Shown in pieces: positions 23,907-35,979 of a DNA stretch of 64,000 nucleotides. Below the pieces are notes generated by a model that had not been told where the DNA came from, searched no databases, and saw only the letters and a program-made list of their open reading frames with translations. Source of the DNA: Sipunculus nudus. Taxonomy: Eukaryota > Annelida > Sipuncula > Golfingiida > Sipunculidae. The DNA is taken from positions 88,109,556 to 88,173,555 of the forward strand of contig CM049310.1 of NCBI GenBank assembly GCA_026874595.1. The letters run 5' to 3'. The position numbers were made by a program, and so were the translations under genes. The number at the start of each line of letters is the position of its first letter. Position 1 is the first letter of the stretch.

Positions 23907-23963
<57 letters not shown>
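23553..23963. repeat. Microsatellite-flanked 27-bp inverted repeat
   Basis: In order: (AT)n at 23553-23630; a perfect 27-bp inverted repeat with arms 23633-23659 and 23732-23758 around a 72-bp loop; (ATCT)n at 23815-23909; and (AT)n to 23963. The arms start AACACTGAAGAAAAACAAC. The loop has no coding potential. It could be a small foldback element that inserted into, or seeded, the microsatellites. Confidence 0.9.
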
Positions 23964-23965
<2 letters not shown>

Positions 23966-24744
23966 GAACTTCTTTGCGAGTTAGAACGCAAGTTCATTGC
24001 TTATATTTGTGTATGAATTTGTCCTCATTAAGCACATTTACTGGTTATCCACATCAGTAAGATGTATAATTTTAAAAAGAAAAAGCGCTAAATATTCTTT
24101 TAAACAACATTATACTTATTCAGTATATATAGTATGTCTTATCTTATGAAGAGTAGGCCAGAAAAAGAATTAAGCGCCATGCAAGTTAGGACTTTTAGTA
24201 TAGGCCGCGTCAGGAATTACGATCACATTTGCTCCTACATGCCATGGTATACATTCTTGCGAAATAAACGCATTTCTATCGTAAATATCATAATTTAATT
24301 CTCACAGGTAACAGTATACTTAACATAAATTAAGTTGATTATTCCCTCATTGTCTGATTCTTCATTTTACAGTTGAGTATTGTATGCATTGGCCTTTCTA
24401 TATTCATAAGCATGCATGCATATATCAAGTGTCCGTGAATCGATAAAACAATAACAGTAATATACTGTTTGTGTCCAGCTCCTTACTATTTTACTTTTTT
24501 TCACCTGTTACTCTTATTCAACGTTGATATTGCCATTTTGTTCAAATAAATAAAACCTGTGGATTTTAAATTACTTTTTTACATATACAAGGATTATTCA
24601 GCCATTATAATGCTTCAAATATATGCACTATCACAAAAGAATGTAAAAGAACACGCAGCTCTTATATTTTATATCTGTGACTGAACAGTGAAGAGCCCAA
24701 TGTATTAACGTGAATGGACGCGATTTTGACTTCAACGATTCCGC
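23964..24744. other. Intergenic DNA downstream of FABP-C
   Basis: AT-rich DNA between the microsatellites and the last exon of FABP-C. No gene is recognised. The polyadenylation signal of FABP-C was not identified with confidence. Confidence 0.5.
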
Positions 24745-27226
24745 TTATTTCATTCGTTGAAACACTCTCCGGCTGATGACGTCACCAGCACTCAAAATCT
24801 GGAAGAATATATATTATTAATTAATGTTTCGTCTATATGGGAGAAAATCAAGAGATGTTCAGACAGATTATTTTAGAAGCGGACCGAGGCATTATAAAAT
24901 CTCTTAATGTATACCTTGTATATAATTTATAATTAGACGTAACCAGGTTAGATTTACGGTAGTATAACTGTATCTTATCGGCGCACATATCGTTATATAC
25001 TGTATAAAACTAATATACCTAATTTACCTTACATATATATATATTTGTATGGGGAAGTTTCTGTGCATTCATAACTCCTTATGCACATGACTGTACAAGA
25101 CAGAGAGCATGTATATATTACCATGCACGGAATACGAATGTATCCGAACGAGTAACGAGTTACTTTTACCTCTATCATGGTATCTCCATCCTCTTCCAGC
25201 GTCCTCGCCAGGGTCGTGGTCATTGGTTTCCCGACCTGTGTCTGTACCAGCGTATCACCGTCCATGACAAACGTCGTCTAGAGGTATATGAAAATTACGT
25301 ATATATGCATATTATAAAGGATAATATAAAAAATGTTACATGCCGGAAGGATTCCTGGTTGCCTATATGTCTATACCAGTTTCAAGAATGGATATAAAGT
25401 GTTACCTCTTACTGCATAAAATTTTCAGACGGCATGCATATGGAGAATAATAACACCCATATATATAAACTTCACGGAATAAGCTGTCACAACTTGTCTT
25501 TCACCATAGAGAAAATGGATAAGTAACAAAGTAACATATATACAGTAACAAATTGTTAAAACGAAAATGCTAACTTCGATTGTGTTCACTTAAGTGGACT
25601 TTTTGTAGAGCTGTGAATTGGGAGTTCGTGAAATATCCCACATAAAAGACACACATAATACTGACTAAACATACAAAATAAAACAAGGTAAAAAATTAGG
25701 ACAAAGGGCATGGATTGGGTTCGCATTTATTCGTGCATGTATAAAGGTTAAAAAAAAAACTAACATGCTTTTTTAATTTTAAATAGTTTTTTTTTGGTAT
25801 TCAAAGATGAAACAGAAACCTTGACTTTTCGTCCGTCCGGGCTCACTTCGTCCACTTCCTCTCCTAACCGGAAGCGGACATCTCCACTTTTGAAGGCGAT
25901 TTTGTATTTAAGGCTGTAAACGCCATCTTTGACTGTTAAGAAGTAGTGAGTTGTTGAATGTTCCCCAGCTTTTCGAAGCACCATGTTAACATCTGTAGGG
26001 AAATATAGCAGCTATATACAAAATACGGGGTATCTAGAAGAGCACATACCTTTACCAAGGTAAAACAACACTGCTAGACTCGCCCCTTTTCCGGTTCCAT
26101 TTACTGGACCTTATAATGGCCCACCGAGACTGTCGTGTTATAAATATTGGAAGAAACTTTTAAAAATGTTCACTTGGCTGACAGGCCCTATACAAATAAG
26201 TTTTATAACAAGTTGTGAAATATGAAATGAAGTGTAACAGTGCACATGTGACACATTCCCAATTTATCAATCGGTGATAATATGATATGATGGGCCGAAC
26301 GTGTCTCTGTTGTATCGTCCATGCATGCACGGACCTTATCCCTTACAAAGTCTCTCTCTCTTTCTCACATCCACATACACACACAAGAAAGCACCTCGAA
26401 TTATTAGTGGTGCACAGCACATTCCGGCAAACACAATATGATCAATCTTCAAGACGTTTTCAGAATGGAAACTGTATATATGCCAACATGTCACGAACAT
26501 GCGTAAATGAATTTATACACAGACATCTAAACATAATTTAAACATACATATATACATATACACACATACATACAAAATACAAAATATTACATATACATAC
26601 GTACATATACATACAAATATATATAGTATGCATATATAAACACACACACACGGTTGTAAAATCATATTCGATGATTGAAGGAAAAAAAGCGACAGATGAT
26701 CGATTATTAGGCGATTATTTTACTCAAAGTTTAGATTACCGTAAAATATGCTGAATAGAATTATAAATACATCATTGCGTAAAATTCAGTCTAACTTGTA
26801 CATCACGCTGAAAGGTCGAAGTATAATGGCCGGGTTGTTAACCCTTATTCGTTGCACAGGGTTATAAGTTGTAATGCTGTTCGCTGTTTTGTACTCTTTT
26901 TTTCATCAATGACAGGATAAGGTTATATTCTATTTTATTATATATCCTTATAAAAGGATGATATGGCATTAACTACATACATACACACACACATATATAT
27001 ATATAAATACACATACACACATACATACATACACACATATAAATATAAATAGTTAATACACATACATATGTACACGTGTCTCTGTGAGTTTGAGTATCTA
27101 CACTCATATTCAGCCTAAGCTTTTGAACTTTGTTGTGAAGAGGAACTTACTCAACGCCTTTAGATAGTCATCAAATTTGTCCATAGAGACAGACTTCCAT
27201 CTTCCCAGGAATGGATCGATCGACAT
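24745..27226 (-). CDS. FABP-C, fatty-acid-binding protein
   Basis: Intact four-exon FABP gene on the minus strand: 27151-27226, 25820-25992, 25170-25277 and 24745-24798 (76, 173, 108 and 54 bp; 136 aa, the usual size). Exon 1 begins MSIDPFLGRWKSVSM and has DKFDDYLKAL. Exon 2 has MVLRKAGEHSTTHYF, LKYKIAFKSGDVRFRLGEE and DEVSPDGRKVK. Exon 3 has MDGDTLVQTQVGKPM. Exon 4 has AGDVISRRVFQRMK and then TAA. Junctions: GTAAGT after exon 1, TTCCCTACAG before exon 2, CCTCTAG before exon 3, GTAAAAG after exon 3, TTCTTCCAG before exon 4. The C-terminal motif is Arg-x-Phe where typical FABPs and paralogues A and D have Arg-x-Tyr, so carboxylate contacts may differ. Intracellular lipid transport is the expected role; the ligand is unknown. 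Confidence 0.92.
26540..27110. other. FABP-C intron 1, low-complexity part
   Basis: Holds several stretches of alternating CA/TA with ACATACAT units (26545-26655 and 26980-27075). No exon is recognised between 25993 and 27150. Confidence 0.6.
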
Positions 27227-28980
27227 GATTTCCAAGATGATTTGGACCCTACTGAAGTTTGTGTTAATGAACAGTGCTCAGCCGCACCAGACTACAGACA
27301 GTGTATTAACCTTTACGCTCCTACTAATTATCAATGATTAATTATACGCTGAACATGATCAAATATAGACCCTTAAGACATGATTATCTTTTTATGTGTG
27401 TGCTAACACGGAGAACCATTGTTTTTAGACGATACAGTCATGGGCCTGTTCGCATCCGGTAGCAGCAGCACAAAAATGTGGCCGGACTGTTAAATATATT
27501 TACGGTAATATCACAGTTTGTCCAACACACACTAGGTGCCGCTATATCGTATACCGCTAAAAATAGCGTGTCTATTTCAAGACGAGTATTTTTTTCATAA
27601 AATCCTTCGGCCAGGCCACACCATGCAGCAGACTGTATACGACCAGTTGCCTTTATATGCATGGGCACAGAGCAAAGAATTGTAATCTGAACATGCGACA
27701 TCCGCTCTCGTTGGTCCGATTCTTGGCTCTTTGCCACAACCGCAGTAATCCGCTATGGTTAACGTATAGTTGGCACTATTTAAAGTTTGAAGTGTTAAAA
27801 ATGTAATTCAAGCCCCAGAAGAGTATATTACTAAGTCATTTTACTCGTTAAAATTGAACACTAGAGGGCGCTGACGTGCCATGGAGGTGTTATTGTTAAT
27901 AATGATAATCTATATGTCATCGTTTTAATGGCTACAAGGAACCCACATTTCAATAACCTTTTGATTTCAATCAAATAAAATAATTCTAATTATATATAGC
28001 TGATCGATGACTTACCATGCACATGCATATATATGTTAAATATTGCGAAAAACCTTTAGTCTGTTCCACAGTTGGATGCCCATTCAAGTTTGGAAATATT
28101 TTTATAAATTGGCAGATACATTCCTAAAATTAAGCTGCGATGAAGGAACGGAGCATATATGTCTAATTAATTAAAGTGAAACCAAGCCGTACCTTGCAAA
28201 TTAATTTGTATTTTTTATTACATTTTCTCAGTCCTATACATTAATGAAGGTCAGATACCTACAAATACACTTAGCGGCTGCTTATTGATTGCATAGTGTC
28301 TTAAATATTCTAAAATTTGAGATAATCTTTCAAAGAGAACAAGCCAATCCAAGACAGACACCATGTCAGGTGACCAAAAGATTAAGAAGTACAAGAAGTC
28401 TGTGAAATACAGATTCATGTTGTTTTTCTACGTTTTTTTTTATTTCTTTTTAGGCTTTTATAGTCCCTAAAAATTTGACCATATTTAACCTTGAGAGAAT
28501 AATCGAAAAACAGAATCATATCAATTGGCTCCTAATGATGAAACAGGCTATATAGGCCTGTTAGGACAATAGGGCATTTTAGCCCATGGAGTCAAACTGC
28601 CTTTCGATGTTTATGGAATTTTAGAAATAAAAATCCTTCGTTTGGAATAACATTTAATAGTATGAAATGGAAATTAAAAGATTTCTTTGTCTAAAATGAC
28701 TTTTCCATTATAGGCATTCAGTAAATAGAGGTATATGTCCCTGCATGAGGAATGTCAATTTCTTTGGTTAATTAACAGTTATAACAACAGAAACAAATAA
28801 AAATATAGCCCTTTTCTCATACAGCAAATTAGGAAAAAAAAACCTTAGTGTATTTGAAAGCATTGTAAGGCTGGAAGACTTTAAGGAATTAAACCTAATT
28901 GAGTATCCCTTTATAAACTTATTTTAAGAAAACTGTTACATTCAAACAAGATTAATGAAAAAAAAAATGTTCTCCAGTAA
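27227..28980. other. Intergenic DNA upstream of FABP-C
   Basis: Contains a fragment at about 27650-27730 (GCACAGAGCAAAGAATTGTA) of the repeat found in intron 3 of FABP-A. The 99-residue minus frame at 27438-27737 overlaps this repeat and has no recognisable domain. No gene is seen; a minus-strand TATAATTAA about 115 bp upstream of the FABP-C ATG is only a weak promoter candidate. Confidence 0.45.
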
Positions 28981-28989
28981 TATGGAATA

Positions 28990-29884
28990 ACAAACGTTGT
29001 GTTTAAAAAGAGAGTACTATTTTTTCATAACTGGATTAATTCTGGTATTGTATATATTCAGGGTATTTTAAAAGATAATGGTCAATTGGTATCTTTAGAT
29101 CATATTACAAAGTTGATTAAAACTATGTCCTGCCGCAATAAGGTTGCAGTATATGTTGGTGACTACAGTTCTGCACACATTCTTCAAAACCAGAGAAGAT
29201 ATGATGACTATATGGATAGGAATATTTACTTTCATAGAAAGCCACTACAAGACTGGAAAACAAACTACGACTTAAATTACAAGATGAAAAAAACTGGACG
29301 GCCAAATCGAATTTTTCTGGCAAAGAAAATATCCCTCACATTTAGTTATTATAGCAATACATGGACAATGACTGGACAATGTACCGGAGAAGTGAGACTG
29401 AAAACGCTACAATGGAAGATAATGCATATCATATATCCCACAAAAATCTTGTTGGAGAAGATGAAAATAGCGGATAGTAACAGATGCACTCAATGTGGAG
29501 AAGTCGAATATGTTGAAAATTTCTTTTTTTCATGCTATAAACCATGAGTATTTTGGGATAGGCCTAAAGTTGAACGACACATTCGATGCAAAATAGGAAA
29601 ATTTATAAAATTACAAGAACTCATGTAATACTTGGTAACCAAGGAGACTTTTCTAGAACAAATATATTAATCAGAAACCTTTATATTTTGATTGCAAAAT
29701 TTTTTATAAATAATATATTAAATATCTGTAAATACAAGTATGGCGAGAAAAAGAGCATATAGTCTTTATATGGGAAAGCGAGCTACGACTAAGAGAAACC
29801 CACCCTATATTAGCTGCCGATGGGACACAGGGTGACATGAAAAGGCAGTGGATCATTCAATAATAATAATAATAATAATAATAA
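28990..29884 (+). mobile_element. LINE 3' fragment
   Basis: A 182-residue frame (28999-29547) matches the C-terminal part of LINE reverse transcriptases. It has NWINSGIVYIQGIL, LDHITKLIK, then LQWKIMHIIYPTKILLEKMK and a zinc-knuckle-like C-x2-C (CTQCGEVEYVENFFFSC), the region known as zf-RVT. After the stop the homologous reading continues in broken frames, and the element ends in an (AAT)n tail at about 29862-29884. This is a 5'-truncated dead copy; the clade cannot be fixed from this part. Confidence 0.8.
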
Positions 29885-29904
29885 ACAGTTATAATAAGTA
29901 TATT

Positions 29905-30170
29905 TTTTCCTCCGCCAGGGGGGTATGCATTCATTCCCGTGCGTGTGTGTACTTGTTTGTGTGTGTGTGTGTGTGTGTCTGTTCACAACATATATAACTC
30001 ATGTAATCATATACGTAATCTGATGAAATTTTCAGGGAAATGGGCCAAGGAAGAACCAATTTAATTTTGGTGTTGATCCAGCACCTTCTCCGGAATCTGC
30101 AGCTCACCAAGGAATATTCACAAATATACGGACACTTATGCACGAATCAACTGGCAATATCGGCAGAATA
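29905..30170. repeat. Dispersed repeat R2, copy 2
   Basis: Opens with CCTCCGCCAGG, GTATGCATTCATTCCCGT and a (GT)n run. It then has GTTCACAACATATATAACTC, GATGAAATTTTCAGGGAAAT, GGCCAAGGAAGAACCAAT, AATATTCACAAATATACG and CTTATGCACGAA. It corresponds block by block with 37785-38125 and 16500-16795. Confidence 0.7.
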
Positions 30171-30658
30171 AGTGAATTCTCAGAAGGTTCCGCTCATAAG
30201 TGTGGCCCGGCCACTTGTTCGGGTCGCGGTCGAGAGTCTATCACCTCGGCGTGGCGGTGTCCAGACCGTTTTTCAAACAAACGGAGACATATTGGGATAT
30301 ACATTTCTTGTTATACGTACATGTTGTATTTACATGACAGTATTTAACTGACAAAACACTATGAAGTCAGCATAAATGCAAAATGGGTTTCTATAATTCT
30401 CTTACAATACGTCTTTGTACGATGAATTTTCCGACAGAAAAAAATTATATAAAATTATATATATTCCCAAAAAGAGATAAGCTTAATCTGTATTGGTGCC
30501 TTTAAATAAGGGTCGGTTGCATTGTGAGGGAAGGGTAATCCAATATAACAATGAACTGTTGAATAAAAGATGATGGAAATTGCTGATGACCTGAAAACGT
30601 CAGGGTCAAGCGGTTACTATATGTATATAATTTATAAAAATGACACTCAACGCTAACA

Positions 30659-30740
30659 GGTAGCGTGGCCGAGTGGTCTAAGGCGCTGGTTTTAGGCACC
30701 AGTCTCTTCGGAGGCGTGGGTTCGAATCCCACCGCTGCCA
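30659..30740 (+). tRNA. tRNA-Leu (anticodon TAG)
   Basis: 82-nt class II tRNA on the plus strand. Acceptor GGTAGCG pairs with CGCTGCC, then discriminator A. Box A reads TGGCCGAGTGGTCTAAGG. The anticodon stem CTGGT/ACCAG surrounds loop TTTAGGC, giving TAG. A long variable arm (TCTCTTCGGAG) and box B (GGGTTCGAATCCC) follow. A TTTT stop lies about 8 bases beyond the end. Independent of the FABP genes; it lies between FABP-C and FABP-D on the opposite strand. Confidence 0.97.
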
Positions 30741-30759
30741 TTGTACGATTTTATTGCTA

Positions 30760-31540
30760 TAATATTTAATACTTTGGAATCTCCAATAATTAATTCAGAC
30801 TTAAAATATATTAATAGTTATAGTGATTTTTTTTTAATTTAAAAAGACTCAATTTTTATCTACCACTTGTGCATAAGAGCCTTAAAAGTTACACTACAAA
30901 TACAAAACGGTGTTGAACTGGATTTTGCACTAGATTTACTTCTGATAAATGTGGATATGCAGAGCTGATGATTTCAGTTCTGAAATTTCACTCTTCCGCA
31001 CTTTGCTATGCTTTTATCACTAATTTCATATTTTTTCATTAACAAGTAACTTTTAACTATTTTAAGTCCATTTTTGGTTCAATATAATACATAAATAATG
31101 TATACTAACGTAAAAAATATTAATATATATGTATCACATTTTTCAATTGGAAAATTGACCATAGCATATTAATTGAATTTCAGTGGAAATAATATATTTT
31201 TTGTTCATTGATATTGTTATTTCACATTCGTAATATTCTGTCAGAATAGTTCCCTGTTCGTACGCTAGATGACAGGCAATACCAATAGTTATTATGCTGC
31301 CATCTGATGACCAACGACAACACTAGTCTTCGAGTAATATAACTTATTCAGGTTAATATATAATTTAGGAGACAGCGTGATAAATTAGAAAATGTACTAA
31401 ATTCATACTGGATTAGTGATACAAAAATGCTTCTAATACTCTTAAAATTGATTAATGCTCTCCCGTTTATATGTTTACCATCACGTGTTGTATTCTTTAA
31501 TGTATATGTAAAATGTTTGATTTAAAAATATTGAAAATAT
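30760..31540. other. AT-rich intergenic DNA
   Basis: Nothing recognised beyond AT-rich sequence and short chance frames. Confidence 0.5.
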
Positions 31541-31544
31541 ATTG

Positions 31545-32310
31545 CCAAGTCGAGTAGGGAAGTATCTATCCACTTCAGATATGAAGTTTGGTTGGAAGAA
31601 TAAGAATGGAGCTGACATGTGTATATTGATGTTGAAAGAATTACTCCGTTGTTACATGACACTTGGTTCCGATATGCATGTTTTTCCTGGATGCAACCAA
31701 GGCATTTGACAAAGTGAATCACATTAAATTAATGTGTAAATCACTTAAACTGAACATCCCACCCTATATAAGCGGAGATCTTTGTTTTGCTACAATACCC
31801 AAAAGGTTTACATTAGATGAGGAACAATAACTTCTGACTTCTTTTTTTAAACAATGGGGTACATCAAGTTTGGATTCTATCTTTTTTATCCTTTACCATT
31901 TTTATGAATGATATTTAATATTCTCATTTCTTTTCAAACCGGATATTGTTGCCGTTGTTTCATTTATATATCCGATAAGGTATTACAGGCTTATCCCTGT
32001 ACACGTTGGCACCTTTGTTTTCTTCAGTTAACGGTTATAATAAATTTGCATTTTAAGACTTTAATGTGCATCAAACACAGGTAGCTCTGTCAAATGTGTC
32101 TGCTTTTGCATACATGATGTGACTGCAAAATATATTTAGGTAATTCTCTAATGTCTTCTTATAAATTTCCTATTAAAAAAAATATATGTATACCCCAAAA
32201 AGTGGTGAACTTAATTAACACAGACTAATAATCTCAACTCTCAAATCTTTGTTGTCAATCATTTAGTTTATGCAAATGATTTGGTAATATTTTTTTCTAT
32301 CAGTGGCGTC
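31545..32310 (+). mobile_element. Decayed LINE reverse-transcriptase fragment
   Basis: Broken plus-strand reading of a LINE reverse transcriptase. A block near 31555-31730 carries FGWKNKNGADMCIL and then FLDATKAFDKVNH, which contains the catalytic motif A Asp. A block near 31850-31910 reads NNGVHQ.ILS..FTIFMNDI, the conserved loop ahead of motif C. A block near 32265-32300 reads YANDLVIFF, where the motif C YADD has become YAND. Several stops and shifts and some inserted DNA separate the blocks. The fragment is unrelated to the 28990-29884 piece, which covers a different region. Confidence 0.75.
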
Positions 32311-33140
32311 TAATTATCTTGCAGGAAATGGTTGAAGGGGATGTCTGGCAGACACACCCAAACACATATATACTTTTTAGTGTCTGTTTGACTATTTTAA
32401 ATATGTTAGCGTCTGTTTGACACATTTCATTCAAATATATATACTTAATCACATTTTCAAATATATTAAAATTAAGTATAAGGTTTTACAAAATAAGGTA
32501 TTATGTTTCCAGTTAATCCTAAACCAGGTTTAGATATACTATTTCACAGTTAACTCATAAATGGAACCAAAGTCTATAATTCTATTTATCAATATATTTC
32601 ATTTGTAGTTTATAAATATTATATTCTGAATAGACGATTACACTTAACTTTTACAATTTACAACTTTTTCATTTTTGTACAGGTAAAGTGAAGGACAGAT
32701 TGTTTCAATCCCACTGTAGTAACATGTATATTGTTTTCGAATCAGGACAGCTTAAGAACAAAGTAAGTCAAAAGCCTCACAACCATCGATTTATTTTTTT
32801 ACGTTCTTCTGTCAATGACTTTTTGCGCTAGATCCCCAAAACATAATACACCGCTGATTCCCAGAAGCTGACATTCAGATACAATATTAATCCTACCTGA
32901 CATACACGCACCTGCTATTTATTTTTGACCTTTACCTGTTCGTTTTAATTTAGAATATACCGATCAATGTATTTTCTTTCATTTCCCACTATACATTTCG
33001 TCGAACAATAATTTGATAAATCTTGATCTATTTAGTTTCGATGAAACAAAAAGGTACTACAATGGTAGCACTTGATAAATTAATATTTAAGGGTATAATT
33101 TTTTTTATCTCATTACTAATACTTAATTATCAGTCAGATC
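32311..33140. other. AT-rich intergenic DNA
   Basis: No gene is recognised. A phrase here (ATGGAACCAAAGTCTATAAT through ATTTCATTTG, 32562-32610) recurs at 34633-34680, so at least part of it is repeat-derived. Confidence 0.45.
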
Positions 33141-33142
33141 TT

Positions 33143-33640
33143 AAAGGGGCCTATTCCGATTTCTTACGTCTGTTAACGAAAGATAATCCATGAACCTTAT
33201 AAAAGAATAGGCTAGAAAACGCCGATTCCACGGTACACAAGCTGTTTGTTTTGTATATATGTCCACGTGTTAATAACATTTGAGGGGGGCATCAAACCAA
33301 TCCAAACACATACAACAAGGACATATGACGCCCAGTCAGACGAAGTTTTGCAAATGGCGCTTTAAACAAGTGACCTTTCAACTTCCGCATACTTGCCACC
33401 AACCACCTCCAGTCACATGTTTTTTTTTCTGTTTGTAAACATAGGCGCATGTGCCATGTTTACTAACAGTTTGTAGATAAACAATATCATACATATGTCA
33501 CAGAGCAATTATAAGAATCTTTCTTAGCCGGAATTAACTAGAGTTCATTTATATGTAAGCAAAGGTAAGTAAAAAAATCACGTATATTTTACAGCAGGAG
33601 AATAGCTGGCTTTAATGAGACATTCTTTTTTTAATGACTA
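33143..33640. repeat. Dispersed repeat R1, copy 2
   Basis: Best preserved R1 copy together with 10412-10880: TTAAAGGGGCCTATTCCGAT, AAAGATAATCC, AAAACGCCGATTCCAC, GTGACCTTTCAACTTCCGCA, GGCGCATGTGCCATGTTTAC, TTGTAGATAAACAA, GTCACAGAG, TTTTACAG and AATAGCTGGCTTTAAT. It ends about 230 bp short of the last exon of FABP-D. Its boundaries and class are not resolved. Confidence 0.7.
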
Positions 33641-33872
33641 TTTAATTAATGTATGATGTGGTTTGAGGTGGGAGACGTTTTTTATTACTTTCCATGAAAG
33701 TGGCAGCTCATCGACTATAAGGAAATGAGGACACTAGTGGTATATAATTTTCTTTATTGTATAAACTTAAATGTTGAAAAAAATTGTTTATTAATATTGT
33801 TAACTGTGTCTGGCGTCCAGTTTAGAGCAAATTATAAAAAACATATATCTTGTCAAAAAAAGTCTATTCATT

Positions 33873-35584
33873 TTATCCGATCCTTTTGTACGTCCGTTTG
33901 CAGACAACATCTCTAGCGGTGCAGATCTGAAATACATAAAAAAATGTTAAAATGGGAAAAAGTGTACCATTCACGAAATGTGGCAACTGCGGTGAAACCA
34001 CAACAGTTGAACTCGAATATCTGAATAGTTTAGCGGGAATTAATTTTGTTCGGATAACTGAAGTTATTGATATGCGATGTATATAATTAGTATACTTCCG
34101 GTACCGGTAGCGTGAGTCTATCAACATTTCAATAATATATTCACGTAAGGTTATCTCATCAGAACACTTAGTCTTGAATCTAATTTTTTATTAAAAGGCA
34201 GCGAATCATTTGCAATCATTGATTATTAATGTATTCTATTTTAAAGAAAATTGGCAACTAGCTTACAAGGATAGTGTATATATCGAATCAGTTGAGAGGG
34301 TTTGGTTTCGTATTTATAAAACGACGTTTCTACGAATGAGAAACTGATAGGCCATCTTTCGACAAAAATCCTCATAAACATACTTGCAGCAACTTTAATT
34401 CATGGCTATGTTTGTTCGAAAATTATTTCAGAGAACCGTTAAAAAACTTGAAACTAGAAAGTAGAAAGTGTTATATATATTATATATATCATATATATAA
34501 ATATATTATATATGTAATATATATAATATATTATATATATATGTTATTCATATATTATATATAATAACATGTTTATTTTAACAATATAAATATTGTGCCT
34601 TTGGATTTGTTTATGATAAAATAAGGTACATGAATGGAACCAAATTCTATAATTCTAATTATTAATATATTTCATTTGCAATAAATAAATATTATCCTCT
34701 TAACAGCAGGGGGGGGGGGTAATTACATTGACCATCCCCCCTTGCCAAAATGTGGGGGGATATATACCCCCCATCCACCCTATATTGACGCCCCTGTGAG
34801 ATGTCCATGCATGAGACTCTTGTATAAATGACTGTCCATCTATGTAGATGAGGTGAAGAAGTCTCGTAGCTCAGTTTCATTATAAATTCCCTTCCGCGAA
34901 TTTCGCGAATTTGAAACCCCCCACGAACAAAAAGCCAAACAGTATTACCTCTGTCATAACGTCACCGTCCACCGTTCTGCTGATCGTGGTATCCACGGGT
35001 TTTCCTCTCTGTACTTGGACCAGCGCGTCACCCTCGACGGTAAACGTACTCTGTGGGTCAAACATATCATGTACAGCGCATTAGTATAGCAGAATGAACG
35101 TGTCTACATTACTGATCAGTAAGATGTAAATCACATCTTTATTTATGATAATTCTGTGACAACATAACGACTGCTCTTCTCTTTACCTACACGAGTTCAC
35201 CCGAGAGTAAAAACATTTACTTATTACTTACTGAATCCCTAACTCTTTTCATGCGTGTGCACATGTGTATGTTAATAACGTAAAATTGAGGTAGTTCCAT
35301 GAGATTCATAAAATCTCGCCCTAATCAGTAAAAATGCTCGCCCTTGCCAGTAACTCGGAGGTCCCCCCCCTCTCTCATAATGCCAACTGTCTTTGCTTTA
35401 TTTAATATATGGAGTGTTATCAGACGCAGGTTATCATACCGGTTACCATTATACGGTCTGTAGTAAGGACTAGATGTATATATGGGGTGAACTTTACCTC
35501 AAGCTGATATTGCTTAATGAAGTCAAATGGTTTTAATGGTTTGACGTCTACGGGCAGGTAGTATTTTAGGAATATCAGTGGTCA

Positions 35585-35643
<59 letters not shown>

Positions 35644-35924
35644 TACATATTTAATATAAAAGTCTAGTGGATCTTTAAATACTTACTTTAACTTTGCGTC
35701 CATCCGGGGTTGTTTCATCAAATTCTTCTCCAATTTTAAAATTAAGCTCTCCTGATTTGAAGGCGATTTTGTACTTCCAGATCCAGTTGTCGCCGTCCCT
35801 TGACACGTCCATGACAGTGGTAGACATCGCTCCAGCCTTACGCAGAACTATATTGACATCTGTAAATACAGCAGAGTGGCTGTATCTGTATCATTAATGA
35901 ATATTGGTGTGGGTATGTTAAATT

Positions 35925-35979
<55 letters not shown>

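Noticed and set aside
30502-30741. 79-residue minus-strand protein with VGFEPTPPKR
   Set aside because: It is the translated antisense of tRNA-Leu, a frequent false protein in databases.
35694-35897. 67-residue plus-strand frame
   Set aside because: Antisense of FABP-D exon 2, which is fully supported on the minus strand.
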